Assembly: GCF_913064665.1 (NCBI RefSeq)
Contig: NZ_CAJYBT010000008.1
Coordinates: 52,541-116,540, forward strand
Reading direction: 5' to 3'
From: an uncultured Thioclava sp.
Lineage (GTDB): Bacteria > Pseudomonadota > Alphaproteobacteria > Rhodobacterales > Rhodobacteraceae
Length of the DNA: 64,000 nucleotides
Position 1 is the first letter of the stretch, and every line of letters begins with the position of its first letter. Positions 11,249 to 19,570 of the stretch are shown in pieces. The notes beneath the pieces are model-generated. The model was not told the DNA's origin, searched no databases, and saw only the letters and a program-made list of their open reading frames with translations. The translations under genes were made by a program, and so were the position numbers.

Positions 11249-11322
11249 GGGCGTCTCCTCAAGGTATAAAAGTTGCCAAGAACCTGCGCGAATGCGCGGG
11301 TGAATGCAATAAAGGGTGCGAT

Positions 11323-11685
11323 ATGTTGACCAGATTTTCTGCTTTGCCTGCTGTGTTGTTGTCGGTGCTGGCGCTCGCGGCTTGCGATCCCGCAGGTCCG
11401 ATTGAGCAAACGCCAGATCAAGATGTGGCGGTGCCCACGCCCTATCTGACGCCGCAAACCACCGTGACCGCAGGCGGCTTGCAAGAGCGCGAGCCCGACA
11501 CATGCGGCGCCGCTAACTATGTCTCGGTGCTTGGCCAGCCAGCGGCGCAGATTCAGAGCCTTGGCATCACCAAGCCGATGCGAATCGTGGAATGGCGCGG
11601 CGTGGAAGATCAAGTCTACAACCCGCAGCGCGTGGTGTTCCGCCTCGATTCGCGCGGGAACGTTTACAATATCGACTGCGGTTGA
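11323..11685 (+). CDS. I78-type peptidase-inhibitor-like lipoprotein
   Basis: A 120-residue lipoprotein with a signal peptide and lipobox LAAC, the Cys being residue 22. The C-terminal 65 residues match the inhibitor I78 fold: a Cys-Gly-Ala start, a GQPAAQI segment, the core [19 protein letters not shown], and a terminal NIDCG. The two cysteines probably form the family disulfide. It is likely anchored in the outer membrane facing the periplasm and may inhibit serine proteases. The start is the ATG at 11323; 33 upstream in-frame codons lack a signal sequence. Confidence 0.85.
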   Translation: MLTRFSALPAVLLSVLALAACDPAGPIEQTPDQDVAVPTPYLTPQTTVTAGGLQEREPDTCGAANYVSVLGQPAAQIQSLGITKPMRIVEWRGVEDQVYNPQRVVFRLDSRGNVYNIDCG

Positions 11686-11715
11686 GGCGGTGCGGCCCTC
11701 TGCGCTGGCGGGGGG

Positions 11716-12171
11716 TCAGTCTGCCTTAAAGCGACCGTGGCAATCTTTGCACGATGCGCCGAGTGCGTTGAGTCCATCGGCCAGGCCTGACGCGCTGGAG
11801 GGATCGAGCGCATCTGCCGCCTTTTGCAGTCGACGGGTCTTTTGCCAGAACTCGCCTTCATTGTCCCAAAGTCGGGGCAGCGCCTTGGAAGCCGGGTCGC
11901 TGGTGTTTTGCTCAAACGCATCGGTGACTTTCGCGGCATCGGCACGCAAAGCGCTGGTGGCTGCGGCTGCGGCGGTAGCATCAAAGGGTGTTTTCTTGGT
12001 CGCCATATCGCCAATGATCTTCAGGTTTTGGCCAAGCTGATCCATTAGCTCCATGCGCGCGCGTGCGATTGGATCTTTGGCAATGTCTTTGGCCAGGGCT
12101 GTCGTGGTCAAAGCGGCCAGCGCCAGCGCAAGCGACAGGCTGAGAGAGGTGGTGCGGACGAGGCGGTTCAT
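11716..12171 (-). CDS. Cytochrome c' (C-terminal CXXCH, four-helix type)
   Basis: A 151-residue periplasmic haem protein. It has a signal peptide (residues 1-28, ending TTTALA), an alpha-helical body and a C-terminal haem site CKDCHGRF, the classical arrangement of cytochrome c' (class II). The start ATG at 12171 has a GGAGCACC ribosome site; an upstream in-frame extension precedes the signal peptide and is rejected. Such cytochromes bind NO or act in electron transfer. No haem-maturation genes are adjacent. Confidence 0.9.
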   Translation of the reverse strand: MNRLVRTTSLSLSLALALAALTTTALAKDIAKDPIARARMELMDQLGQNLKIIGDMATKKTPFDATAAAAATSALRADAAKVTDAFEQNTSDPASKALPRLWDNEGEFWQKTRRLQKAADALDPSSASGLADGLNALGASCKDCHGRFKAD

Positions 12172-12508
12172 CAGGGTGCTCCGGTGATTTGGGGCAACCT
12201 GCAATGTGCGAGCGCCAAGCGCAATCACGGATCGATCACGAAAATGAAAGCTCCAACTTTTTGGGTTGGAGCTTTGGATGCGGGCGGAGCGTCTCGACGG
12301 TGCGAACTGGGTGGGGGCTGTTAAGCGCACCGCCGAGACTTTCAGCGTTTTCCGCTATCCCTTGTATTGCGCCCAAAGGCGGCGGGAACGGGTGGGATCT
12401 GCGGCAAATCCAAGGCCTTTTCGCGACCCTGCCGTGACAGGGTGAAGCGATCCGCGCACGATACTGCGATGGTCTTGATTTGCGCGCGTGACGCGATACC
12501 ATCGCAAT
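12172..12508. other. 337-base gap with two inverted repeats
   Basis: No credible gene is seen. The region separates divergent cytochrome c' and DUF2794 genes and should hold both promoters. It contains a perfect 11-base inverted repeat (AAAGCTCCAAC / GTTGGAGCTTT) at about 12248-12278. A second repeat, TGCGATGGT at 12465-12473 with ACCATCGCA at 12498-12506, ends two bases before the DUF2794 ATG. Confidence 0.6.
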
Positions 12509-12853
12509 ATGACGGTGCAACCGCCCACACCCTTCCCGCAACGCCCTGCCGACCCGCAGGTTGCCTTTGATCGTGGCGAGCTGAACGTGATCTTGTCGCT
12601 TTATGGGCGCGCGGTCGCGGCGGGAGAATGGCGCGACTACGCGATGAGTTTCCTGCGCGAGGTGGCGGTGTTTTCGATTTTTCGCCGTGCGGCGGAAACG
12701 CCGCTATACCGCATCGAGAAACGCCCCGCTTTGCGCAATCGCCAAGGGATTTATGCGGTGATCGGGCCTCAGGGTCAGGTGCTGAAACGGGGCGGTGATC
12801 TGCGGGTCGTGCTGCGGGTTCTGGAACGCAAGCTGATCCGCCCGATTGATTGA
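12509..12853 (+). CDS. DUF2794 domain-containing protein
   Basis: A 114-residue protein of the DUF2794 family, which is essentially alphaproteobacterial; the recognisable core is ELNVILSLYGRAVAAGEWRDYAM. The end (GGDLRVVLRVLERKLIRPID) is also typical. The function is unknown; it is small, soluble and basic at the C-terminus. I chose the ATG at 12509, which has no clear ribosome site because an inverted repeat occupies the upstream 45 bases. An in-frame GTG seven codons earlier is the alternative. Confidence 0.87.
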   Translation: MTVQPPTPFPQRPADPQVAFDRGELNVILSLYGRAVAAGEWRDYAMSFLREVAVFSIFRRAAETPLYRIEKRPALRNRQGIYAVIGPQGQVLKRGGDLRVVLRVLERKLIRPID

Positions 12854-12883
12854 GCGGATGCGGGCCTGCGTTGAGAGGGCGGG

Positions 12884-12919
12884 TGCCTCCGGCGGGAGTA
12901 TTTAGCGGCTAGATGAAAG
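12884..12919 (+). repeat. Intergenic family repeat copy 2 (single arm)
   Basis: The string TGCCTCCGGCGGGAGTATTTAG followed by CTAGATGAAAG nearly repeats the left arm of the inverted repeat at 875-949, differing by an inserted base. It overlaps the end of the convergent NlpC/P60 gene: its CTA supplies that gene's stop codon, and the adjoining bases encode its last residues. Confidence 0.75.
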
Positions 12920-13745
12920 GGGTGGGGCGTTTGCAGCCCAGATAGGGGCTGTCGCCGGACGCCGCGATTCGATCCCGGCATGCGTCGATTGGCTCATAGG
13001 CGACGCTCATGGTGTGGCCATTGGCATGAATCAGGGTTTGGGCGTCACAGATCATCGCGACATGGCCTTTCCAGAACATCAGATCGCCGCGCTGCAAAGC
13101 GGCGGTTTCGGGTAGGGGCTCGCCCAGTTCCTGCCATTGCATGTCAGTATCGCCCGGCACGGATCGTGCGCATAGCGCGTGGCCCATTTGCACCAGCCCC
13201 GAACAGTCGATGCCGCTGCGCGAATTGCCCCCCCAGAGATAGGGCGTGCCCAAGAGGGCCTCGGCCACAGCGACCGGGTCGGTGAGTGGTGTCGTGAGCG
13301 GTGTAGCGTGTTGGCGGGGCACAAAGCCCTGTGCGGTGATCAGGAAGTCCGGGGTTTCTCCGATCACCGTTAGCCGGGAGCCCATGGAAAGCGCCATGAT
13401 CTCGCCGCGCTTGATCGAGGCCTCGCGGTAAATATGTGTGGCCGGGGCGGTGACGCTATGGCTGGGTGTGGTTTTCGCGCACAGGGCGGATTGGGATAGC
13501 CAGCCGCAATAGCCGTCCCAGTCAGATTGCACGAAGGCATGGGTTTCGCACTGCTCGATCACGGTGAGTGTCGCGCCAAACAGCACTTGGCGATCGCGCG
13601 GGCTGTCTGGTTCGGGGCACAGGTCCGCGACCGGGGCGATGAGGCTTGCGGGGGTGCCTTGGGTGTAGTGTTGCGCTGCAACGTGATCGCGCAGCGATTC
13701 AAGGGCGATTGTGCCGGAAAAGGGCAGGCGGCGATGATCGCTCAT
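12909..13745 (-). CDS. NlpC/P60 family cysteine peptidase with SH3-like domains
   Basis: A 278-residue C40 peptidase of the cell-wall gamma-D-glutamyl-diamino-acid endopeptidase type. Bacterial SH3-like regions occupy residues about 15-150. The catalytic Cys lies in DCSGLV near residue 183 and the His in KGHVAM near 233; HANGH supplies the third polar residue near 246. No signal peptide is seen, which is common for this subfamily. The start ATG overlaps the end of the upstream M17 aminopeptidase by four bases, so the two are co-translated; the pair plausibly recycles wall peptides. The last residues and stop come from a repeat element. Confidence 0.92.
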   Translation of the reverse strand: MSDHRRLPFSGTIALESLRDHVAAQHYTQGTPASLIAPVADLCPEPDSPRDRQVLFGATLTVIEQCETHAFVQSDWDGYCGWLSQSALCAKTTPSHSVTAPATHIYREASIKRGEIMALSMGSRLTVIGETPDFLITAQGFVPRQHATPLTTPLTDPVAVAEALLGTPYLWGGNSRSGIDCSGLVQMGHALCARSVPGDTDMQWQELGEPLPETAALQRGDLMFWKGHVAMICDAQTLIHANGHTMSVAYEPIDACRDRIAASGDSPYLGCKRPTPFI

Positions 13746-15154
13746 GACAAGACCTCGGGCAGGGCGGTGAAGATCGCGCGCGCGCCTTGGCCGACGCCGC
13801 CTTTGGGGCGCGCTGGGGCGGAGGCAGGTTGCCAGCCATAAATGTCGAAATGCGCAAATCGCGGGGTTTGCGTGACGAAGCGGCGCAGGAACAGAGCCGC
13901 CGTGATCGAGCCCGCCATTCCTCCTGAGGGGGCATTGTCGAGATCGGCGATGCCCGGTTCGATTTTGGATTCATAGGCGGTCCAGAACGGCATGCGCCAA
14001 AGCGGGTCGGCGCTGTCATGTGCCGCTTGGGAAAGGGCCGTCGCGAGCGCCTCGTCATCGGTGTAAAACGGTGGCAGATCGGGGCCCAACGCCACGCGGG
14101 CCGCGCCTGTCAGCGTGGCCATACAGAGCAGCAGATCGGGGCGGTCCTCATCGGCCAAGGCCAAGGCATCGGCGAGCACCAGCCGCCCTTCGGCATCGGT
14201 ATTGTTGACCTCAACGCTTAGCCCCTTGCGCGAAGTCAGGATATCGCCGGGGCGGAAACTGTCGCCGGACACCGAATTTTCCACCGCCGGGATCAGCACG
14301 CGCAGGCGCAGCTTTGCCCCGGTTTGCATGATCATATGGGCCAGCCCGAGCACCGTGGCCGCGCCGCCCATATCCTTTTTCATCAGCCCCATAGACGCGC
14401 CGGGTTTGAGGTTGAGCCCGCCGGTGTCAAAACACACGCCCTTGCCCACCAGCGTCAGCGCAGGCCCGCTGTCACCCCAGCGCAGATCGATCAGGCGCGG
14501 CGCGCGTGGCGAGGCACGGCCCACCGCATGGATCATCGGGAAGTTCTGCGTCAGCAGGTCTTCACCCGAGATGGTTGTCACCCGCGCAGCATGGCGTTCT
14601 GCCAGCAGGCGGGCGGCGCCCTCTAGTTCATCCGGGCCCATGTCAGAGGCGGGGGTGTTGATCAAATCGCGCGTGAAGGCTTCGCCCTCGGCCATTGCCT
14701 CAAGATGCGCGCGATCCATTCCGTCGGGGCAGACCAGCCGGGCCTTTGGCGGCGCATCGGGCGCGTAGCGGGCAAAGTGGTAGCCCGCAAGCAGCCAACC
14801 CAAAGCGGCCTCGTGCAAGGCATCCTGTGCAAGGTCGCCTTGCAATTTCCACGCGCCCTCGGGCAATGCCGTGGCTGCACTGGAAAGGGCAAAGCGTGTC
14901 TTCTCGCGGGCTTGCAGATCGCCCAGACCCAGCAAAGCCCCCTCAACGCCCAAAGCGCCGGGCAAAAGCGCCACGGTGCCTGCTGCCGCGCCAAACCCTT
15001 GCGCGCGCACGAATGCGGATTGCGCAGGGGGAAGCGTGGCGAGATGTGCCTCAAGCCCGTCGGGCGCGACCATTATCAACGGGCGCGCGCCCTCGGCGTT
15101 TTGCGCAAAGCGCATTGCGGGACGCTCGGCGAAGAAGGAAAAGGCGGCAGGCAT
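13742..15154 (-). CDS. M17 leucyl aminopeptidase family protein
   Basis: A 470-residue cytosolic dizinc aminopeptidase. The family signature NTDAEGRLVLADAL is near residue 315. Metal-binding motifs VGKGVCFDTGGLNLKP and MKKDMGGAA are intact, so it should be active. The N-terminal domain is divergent, as in the PepB-like branch. The downstream NlpC/P60 gene overlaps by four bases. The start ATG at 15154 is supported by the beginning of homology; the ribosome site (AAGGAGCCACA) is well placed. Confidence 0.93.
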   Translation of the reverse strand: MPAAFSFFAERPAMRFAQNAEGARPLIMVAPDGLEAHLATLPPAQSAFVRAQGFGAAAGTVALLPGALGVEGALLGLGDLQAREKTRFALSSAATALPEGAWKLQGDLAQDALHEAALGWLLAGYHFARYAPDAPPKARLVCPDGMDRAHLEAMAEGEAFTRDLINTPASDMGPDELEGAARLLAERHAARVTTISGEDLLTQNFPMIHAVGRASPRAPRLIDLRWGDSGPALTLVGKGVCFDTGGLNLKPGASMGLMKKDMGGAATVLGLAHMIMQTGAKLRLRVLIPAVENSVSGDSFRPGDILTSRKGLSVEVNNTDAEGRLVLADALALADEDRPDLLLCMATLTGAARVALGPDLPPFYTDDEALATALSQAAHDSADPLWRMPFWTAYESKIEPGIADLDNAPSGGMAGSITAALFLRRFVTQTPRFAHFDIYGWQPASAPARPKGGVGQGARAIFTALPEVLS

Positions 15155-15216
15155 TGTGGCTCCTTGCGGCTGGCTGACGCGCGCAGCCTAGCGCCCTCAG
15201 CCGCGCCTGCAAGAGA

Positions 15217-15615
15217 TCACAGACGCAGATCACCCAGATCCCACACCTCGGTGAGAGAGCGATCCGCCAGCCGCATCAGCCGCGCGAGAACAGCGGCCTG
15301 CGCAATGTGATCGTTTGCGTCAATACAGCTTTGCAGATCCTGCGCGACCAGCACCATCGAGCTAAGCCCGATCTGTTCGGCCAGTGCGATCATCAACTCC
15401 AGGTCTGCGATCATCTTGGCCCATTGATGCGCCTTGGCGGACTTTTCGATCGCGACAAGATGTTGGGCGATATCCTCCATCGTGGTTGAAATCACGTGCT
15501 CTGCCGCCACTTGCCCAAGCTGCGCATAAAGCACGACAATGCGTGCCGGATCGAGTGCGCTTGCCTCATCACATGTAAATCGCGATACTTGTGCCACCCC
15601 GAAAACCCCTTTCAC
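15217..15615 (-). CDS. Small helical protein, degenerate Hpt-like
   Basis: A 132-residue all-helical protein I do not recognise with certainty. Its helix pattern and the segment DLELMIALAEQIGLSSMVLVA resemble a histidine phosphotransfer (Hpt) domain, but the position where Hpt proteins carry the phosphorylated His appears to be Asp or Glu. It may be a degenerate Hpt or an unrelated four-helix bundle. The full frame starts at a GTG at 15615. A second GTG at 15597 has a better placed AAAGGGG ribosome site, so the protein may be six residues shorter. It stands upstream of the M17 gene, same strand, 62 bases away. Confidence 0.6.
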   Translation of the reverse strand: MKGVFGVAQVSRFTCDEASALDPARIVVLYAQLGQVAAEHVISTTMEDIAQHLVAIEKSAKAHQWAKMIADLELMIALAEQIGLSSMVLVAQDLQSCIDANDHIAQAAVLARLMRLADRSLTEVWDLGDLRL

Positions 15616-15763
15616 TCAATTGACCAGCTGGCCCCCACCAGTTCGCGCAGTTTGGCAAAGAGGTCTCAAGAAAGGGTTATGGGATATCGAAAATTACTCG
15701 AATTCATGCGCCGGGCAGGCTATTTGACGCTTAGACAGAGACAGCAAGCCACGCGAGGGACCG

Positions 15764-16414
15764 ATGAGAGAACACGTTAAACCGCTGCCAAGCTATTTGG
15801 TGGGCCGCTATCAAGGCTGGCACGCCACTGCCTATGCCGAAAACCGCGCCTGGTATCGTCGGCTGGCCGAAGAGGGGCAACGCCCGCGTTCGATGATCAT
15901 CGCGTGCTGTGACTCGCGCGTGCATGTGACCTCAATGTTTGGCGCCGATCAGGGCGAGTTTTTCATCCACCGCAATATCGCGAATCTGGTGCCTCAATTC
16001 ACCCCGGATGGCGATCACCATGGCACGTCGGCGGCTGTGGAATATGCCGTCAAAAGCCTGCGGATCGCGCATATGATTGTGCTGGGGCATTCCAATTGCG
16101 GGGGGGTGCACGGCTGTCACGCGATGTGTTCGGGCGACGCGCCTGAGTTGGAAGAGAAGACCTCATTCACCGGGGCGTGGCTGAATTTGTTGCGTCCGGG
16201 CTATGAGCGCGTGATCGAGCGTAAACCTGCCGATCCGCTGACCGAATTGGAGCGTGAAGCCGTCAAGGTCAGTCTGGAAAACCTGATGACGTTTCCGTTC
16301 GTGCGCGAGGCGCTGGATGATGACCGCATGACCCTGCACGGGCTGCGCCATGACATCAGCGAGGGCACGCTGGAGCAGTATGATTCAGCGACAGACCAGT
16401 TTGAAACGATCTGA
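15764..16414 (+). CDS. Beta-class carbonic anhydrase
   Basis: A 216-residue zinc enzyme converting CO2 and bicarbonate. The zinc ligands are visible: Cys49 and the Asp/Arg dyad in CCDSR (48-52), and His109 and Cys112 in HSNCGG. The length is usual for the family. It is soluble and cytosolic. The ATG at 15764 follows a GCGAGGGACCG ribosome site. The gene is monocistronic in appearance, divergent from the Hpt-like gene across about 150 bases that should hold both promoters. Confidence 0.95.
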   Translation: MREHVKPLPSYLVGRYQGWHATAYAENRAWYRRLAEEGQRPRSMIIACCDSRVHVTSMFGADQGEFFIHRNIANLVPQFTPDGDHHGTSAAVEYAVKSLRIAHMIVLGHSNCGGVHGCHAMCSGDAPELEEKTSFTGAWLNLLRPGYERVIERKPADPLTELEREAVKVSLENLMTFPFVREALDDDRMTLHGLRHDISEGTLEQYDSATDQFETI

Positions 16415-16475
16415 TTGTTAGCGAATCTGGCGCGCGTTCACCGGGTGTTAAGCAGGCGCGGGCCAGATTGGTCGC

Positions 16476-16970
16476 ATGACACAGACCCGACTCGTTTCCA
16501 TTCGCCTGCCCGTCGATTTGATTGCTTTGATCGAACACGAGGCGCATGCGCGTGACACCTCTCCGGCGCAGGTGATCCGCCACGCTTTGCGTGTTGGGCT
16601 CACCCCGCTGGCCGAGCCTGAGGATGATCCGCTCCCTCTTGCGCTGCCCGAAATGCGGGCGCTGCAGGAGGCGTTGGATCAGGCGCAGGGATGGATCGAT
16701 TTGCAGATACGGTTACGCAGCGCGGGGTTGGTGCTGCGCGCCGGTGGCGCGGATCAGCGGTTGGGGTTGCACGAATGGCCCTCGGACCGGTTCATAATTG
16801 CGCTTGAGGAAATCGGACCGAGCCTTGGGGAATTGGTGCTGCGCTATCGCGCACCGTTTCCGGGGCGACCACCCGAGGCGAAGGGCGCGAGCCCTGCCCG
16901 CAGCGAGTCGGCGCAGACCCCATTGATCTCACGCCGGTTCATGCTGCCGCCGCTGCGCCCCGCCGCCTGA
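16476..16970 (+). CDS. Ribbon-helix-helix DNA-binding domain protein
   Basis: A 164-residue protein. Residues 1-43 have the pattern of a ribbon-helix-helix (Arc/MetJ/CopG) DNA-binding domain: a short strand (RLVSIRLP), helix A (IALIEHEA) and helix B after DTSPAQV. The remaining 120 residues contain an amphipathic region and a small beta-rich part (SAGLVLRAGGADQRLGLHEW), which I do not recognise. No toxin gene is adjacent, so an antitoxin role is not supported. It is probably a transcriptional regulator with an unknown C-terminal domain. Confidence 0.65.
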   Translation: MTQTRLVSIRLPVDLIALIEHEAHARDTSPAQVIRHALRVGLTPLAEPEDDPLPLALPEMRALQEALDQAQGWIDLQIRLRSAGLVLRAGGADQRLGLHEWPSDRFIIALEEIGPSLGELVLRYRAPFPGRPPEAKGASPARSESAQTPLISRRFMLPPLRPAA

Positions 16971-16976
16971 GCCCCG

Positions 16977-18584
16977 TTAGCGCAACACCTGATCCGTCGG
17001 CCAGCTGAGCGTGGTTTCGGTGCGCAACTGTTTGTCCGCCCCCGCTGGCAGATCGAACTGCCAGGCCAGAACGCCACGTTTTTGGTCGTAATCGGTCTCG
17101 GTTGCGGGCGGGGTCGCCGTGGTCTCGATCTTGAGATCGTCCTGCTCGGAATAGGGCACCTGATCAATCACCCGCATCGGCCAATCCTGTGCGGTGAGGT
17201 TCTTCACCTCGATCTGCACCACTTCACGACGCGCGTTCGATTTGGAGATAAACCCGCGATCGCCTTCGCTGGTGTCGGGCATGGTGCGGGTCAGGCGAAT
17301 CCCTTCGATCGCGCCAAAACCAAGGCGCAGCTTGTCGCCCGCCGCGATCATCGGAAGATGCGTTTGCCCCACCAAGGCTCCGTCGGCGAACAGGTTCGCA
17401 GGCCCGGGCAACAGAATTTCACCGGTCTCGTTCTTGCCCTCCGCGACGCGATAGGCCTGCGGATCTGACAGCGGGACGGCCTCGGCGAGGACGTTGACGG
17501 GGATCGTCTTGGCATCCAGTTTCAGGCGCAGATCATCCACCCCATCGCGCAAATCAACGGCTGTCGGGTAGTGATAGGTCACCGTTTCGCCCTGCATTTG
17601 CAGGGCAGCCGTGTCGGTCATTGCCGCTTCGGTCCTCATCGGCGCGGGTGCGCCTGCTGTGCGCGAAAGCGATTTGGACAGCGGTTGCGCAACCATCGGC
17701 GGGCCGATCCGCGCGAGGCGCGGGTAAATCGCTGTGGGCGCGGATTGCCCACCCGGACGTGCAGTCGACAGCGTCAGATCGACGCCGCGCCAATCCTCGC
17801 CCGTCGCCTGATGAACCGATACGAATCGCTCCATATCCAACTGGCCAGCGGCGCGATCAAGGCGCAGATCATAGGTTGGCTGCCAGCCAGCATTGCCGAC
17901 GAAAGAGGTGATTGTCAGCGTGCCTGTGCCCGAGACCATCGCGCGCAACACGTCATGATCCTGGGCTGGGTTTTGCAGCGCATCCAGCGCTGCTTGCGCC
18001 TGTTTTACCGCCTCTTGCAGCGGTTTGAGCGCGTCTTCGGCGCGGCGCGCATCGGCTTTTGCCGCGATCACACGTTCAGAGGCGGCAAGGATCTGATCGC
18101 CCACCATCTGCGCCATGGCCTGCAATTGCGCCGGATCACTGAGCTGCGTGCCTGCGCCTTTGAGAAAGGTGATCTGATCTGCTGCGGCCTGCGCTTTGGC
18201 GCGGATCGTGGCGACCTGATCCTGACTGTTGGCAAGCGCCTCGCGCGCCTGTTGCAGGCGGGCCTGCGCGGCCTTGATCTGGGCGCTGCTTTGATCTGAC
18301 AGCGCGGGCGCGCGCCCGTCGATCAGGCTCACCGCGCCGATCTGCACACCCTCTCCACTGACGCGCAGGGTCGAGATGTCGGTGCCTTTCGGCAGCCCCG
18401 GCACCAGAACCTCATGCGGTCCCTGCGCCGACTTGCCCTCCGCGCCCTTAATCTCAATGTCGCGCACCACCTGCGCCCCTTGGGGGAACAGTGTGACGGC
18501 GCGAATCGTGGCGGGGGCTTCGATGGTATCGGCAAGGGCGGGGGTTGCCCCCAAAACCAAGGCTGCGACGAGGGTTATACGCAT
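16977..18584 (-). CDS. DUF4139 domain-containing secreted protein (MuiA-like)
   Basis: A 535-residue protein with a signal peptide (residues 1-18, ending PALA). A DUF4140-type N-terminal domain (ATIRAVTLFPQGAQVVRDIE) comes first, then a long coiled coil at about residues 95-205 rich in Ala, Gln and Glu. The C-terminal DUF4139 beta-rich domain includes GNAGWQPTYDLRLD and GEDWRGVDLTLSTARP. This is the architecture of the mucoidy-inhibitor MuiA family, whose function is unclear. The ATG has a GGAGGAAAGCC ribosome site. It converges on the ribbon-helix-helix gene with a seven-base gap. Confidence 0.88.
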   Translation of the reverse strand: MRITLVAALVLGATPALADTIEAPATIRAVTLFPQGAQVVRDIEIKGAEGKSAQGPHEVLVPGLPKGTDISTLRVSGEGVQIGAVSLIDGRAPALSDQSSAQIKAAQARLQQAREALANSQDQVATIRAKAQAAADQITFLKGAGTQLSDPAQLQAMAQMVGDQILAASERVIAAKADARRAEDALKPLQEAVKQAQAALDALQNPAQDHDVLRAMVSGTGTLTITSFVGNAGWQPTYDLRLDRAAGQLDMERFVSVHQATGEDWRGVDLTLSTARPGGQSAPTAIYPRLARIGPPMVAQPLSKSLSRTAGAPAPMRTEAAMTDTAALQMQGETVTYHYPTAVDLRDGVDDLRLKLDAKTIPVNVLAEAVPLSDPQAYRVAEGKNETGEILLPGPANLFADGALVGQTHLPMIAAGDKLRLGFGAIEGIRLTRTMPDTSEGDRGFISKSNARREVVQIEVKNLTAQDWPMRVIDQVPYSEQDDLKIETTATPPATETDYDQKRGVLAWQFDLPAGADKQLRTETTLSWPTDQVLR

Positions 18585-18686
18585 GGCTTTCCTCCAGTTT
18601 GAGCGGGATCAGGGTGGGCCGGGGCGCGCGCGAAGGCAATGGCGGATTGGCGCGCCCCCGACAGCTTGCGCGTTTGATCGCCCAAA

Positions 18687-19037
18687 TCATGGCTGGGGCG
18701 GAGCCACCAGCGCGCCCAGCGTCGCGATTTCTGCCGCGCCGGTTTGCGTAACTTTGGCCTCAAGGGCGCGATAGGCGGCCAATACGGCCTCGCCGGTTTC
18801 GGTCAGCGCCGCGCCGCCGCCTTGAGGGCCGCCGCGCACGCTTTCCACGAGGGGCGCGCGAAATGTGCCGTTCATCGTTTCGACCAGCGACCAGGCGCGT
18901 TTGTAGCTCATGCCCATTGCGCGCCCGGCTGCCGAGATCGAGCCCTCCGAGGCGATCGCTTCAAGCAGGCGCGCCTTGCCCGGCCCCAGCATCGCATCGC
19001 CGAAATAAAGACGCAGCATCAATCGGGTCAGCTCCAT
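18687..19037 (-). CDS. ModE-like winged-helix regulator lacking the molybdate-binding domain
   Basis: A 116-residue protein corresponding to the N-terminal LysR-type winged helix of ModE. The helix-turn-helix is seen in SISAAGRAMGMSYKRAWSLVE near residue 33, followed by the wing with GGPQGGGAALTETG. The TOBE/Mop molybdate-binding half of ModE is absent, and no mod transport genes are nearby. Rhodobacteraceae often carry such short forms. The target and ligand cannot be inferred. It lies 103 bases beyond the start of the DUF4139 gene on the same strand. Confidence 0.85.
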   Translation of the reverse strand: MELTRLMLRLYFGDAMLGPGKARLLEAIASEGSISAAGRAMGMSYKRAWSLVETMNGTFRAPLVESVRGGPQGGGAALTETGEAVLAAYRALEAKVTQTGAAEIATLGALVAPPQP

Positions 19038-19164
19038 CGCGCATCGCTCCTGTCTTGTGGGTCCGCGCTATCGTGAAAGCCTGCGCGCGCCTTGGCAAGA
19101 GCGCCCCTTGCGCATATGCGCACCATCTTGCAGCTTGGCGCGAGTTTTCGCCCCCGGAGCCTGC

Positions 19165-19561
19165 ATGCGCCTGTCCATTGCTTGTCTGGTCGTAGCCTAT
19201 CTGCTCAGCCAGTTTTACCGGACCTGTCTGGCCGTGTTGACCCCAGTTTTGCATGATAGGATTGGCGTCACGGCAGGCGATTTGGCGGTGTTGCTGGGGC
19301 TTTGGTATGCGGCTTTTGCGCTGGTGCAGATTCCGGTGGGCGAGGCGCTGGACCGGATCGGGCCGCGTCGCACGGTGGGCTGGACGCTGGCGCTGGGCGG
19401 CGGCGATGTAATTTGCCTCGCGCCCGGTATTCGACGTGGCCCCAGGGCATTTCGCGCCGCCAACCGCCTATGGGCTGCTATTTGCGTTTTTCTTGGTGCC
19501 GCTGGTGGTGGGATTGGTTTTTTACGTTTTCACCCGCGACACTGGCGATGGTCTGATTTAG
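19165..19561 (+). pseudogene. MFS transporter remnant with internal deletion
   Basis: The first about 75 codons read as the start of a major facilitator transporter: a membrane segment, then AAFALVQIPVGEALDRIGPRRTVGW in the usual loop 2-3 position. Near 19405 the frame turns to nonsense. A second frame, open from 19412 to a TAG at 19559-19561, reads as a terminal membrane helix (LLFAFFLVPLVVGLVFYVFT). Together they look like the two ends of one gene with the middle, roughly 270-300 codons, deleted and the frame lost. An ATG at 19165 and a GGAG site remain. The assignment of the 3' piece to the same transporter is inferred. Confidence 0.7.
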
Positions 19562-19570
19562 AACCGCCCC

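Noticed and set aside
10016..11269. Long plus-strand open frame opposite the formaldehyde dehydrogenase gene
   Set aside because: It lies antisense to a clear enzyme gene and has no recognisable domains; high GC creates such frames.
15616..15763. Possible tRNA or small RNA between the Hpt-like and carbonic anhydrase genes
   Set aside because: No cloverleaf or terminator was seen; it reads as a promoter region.
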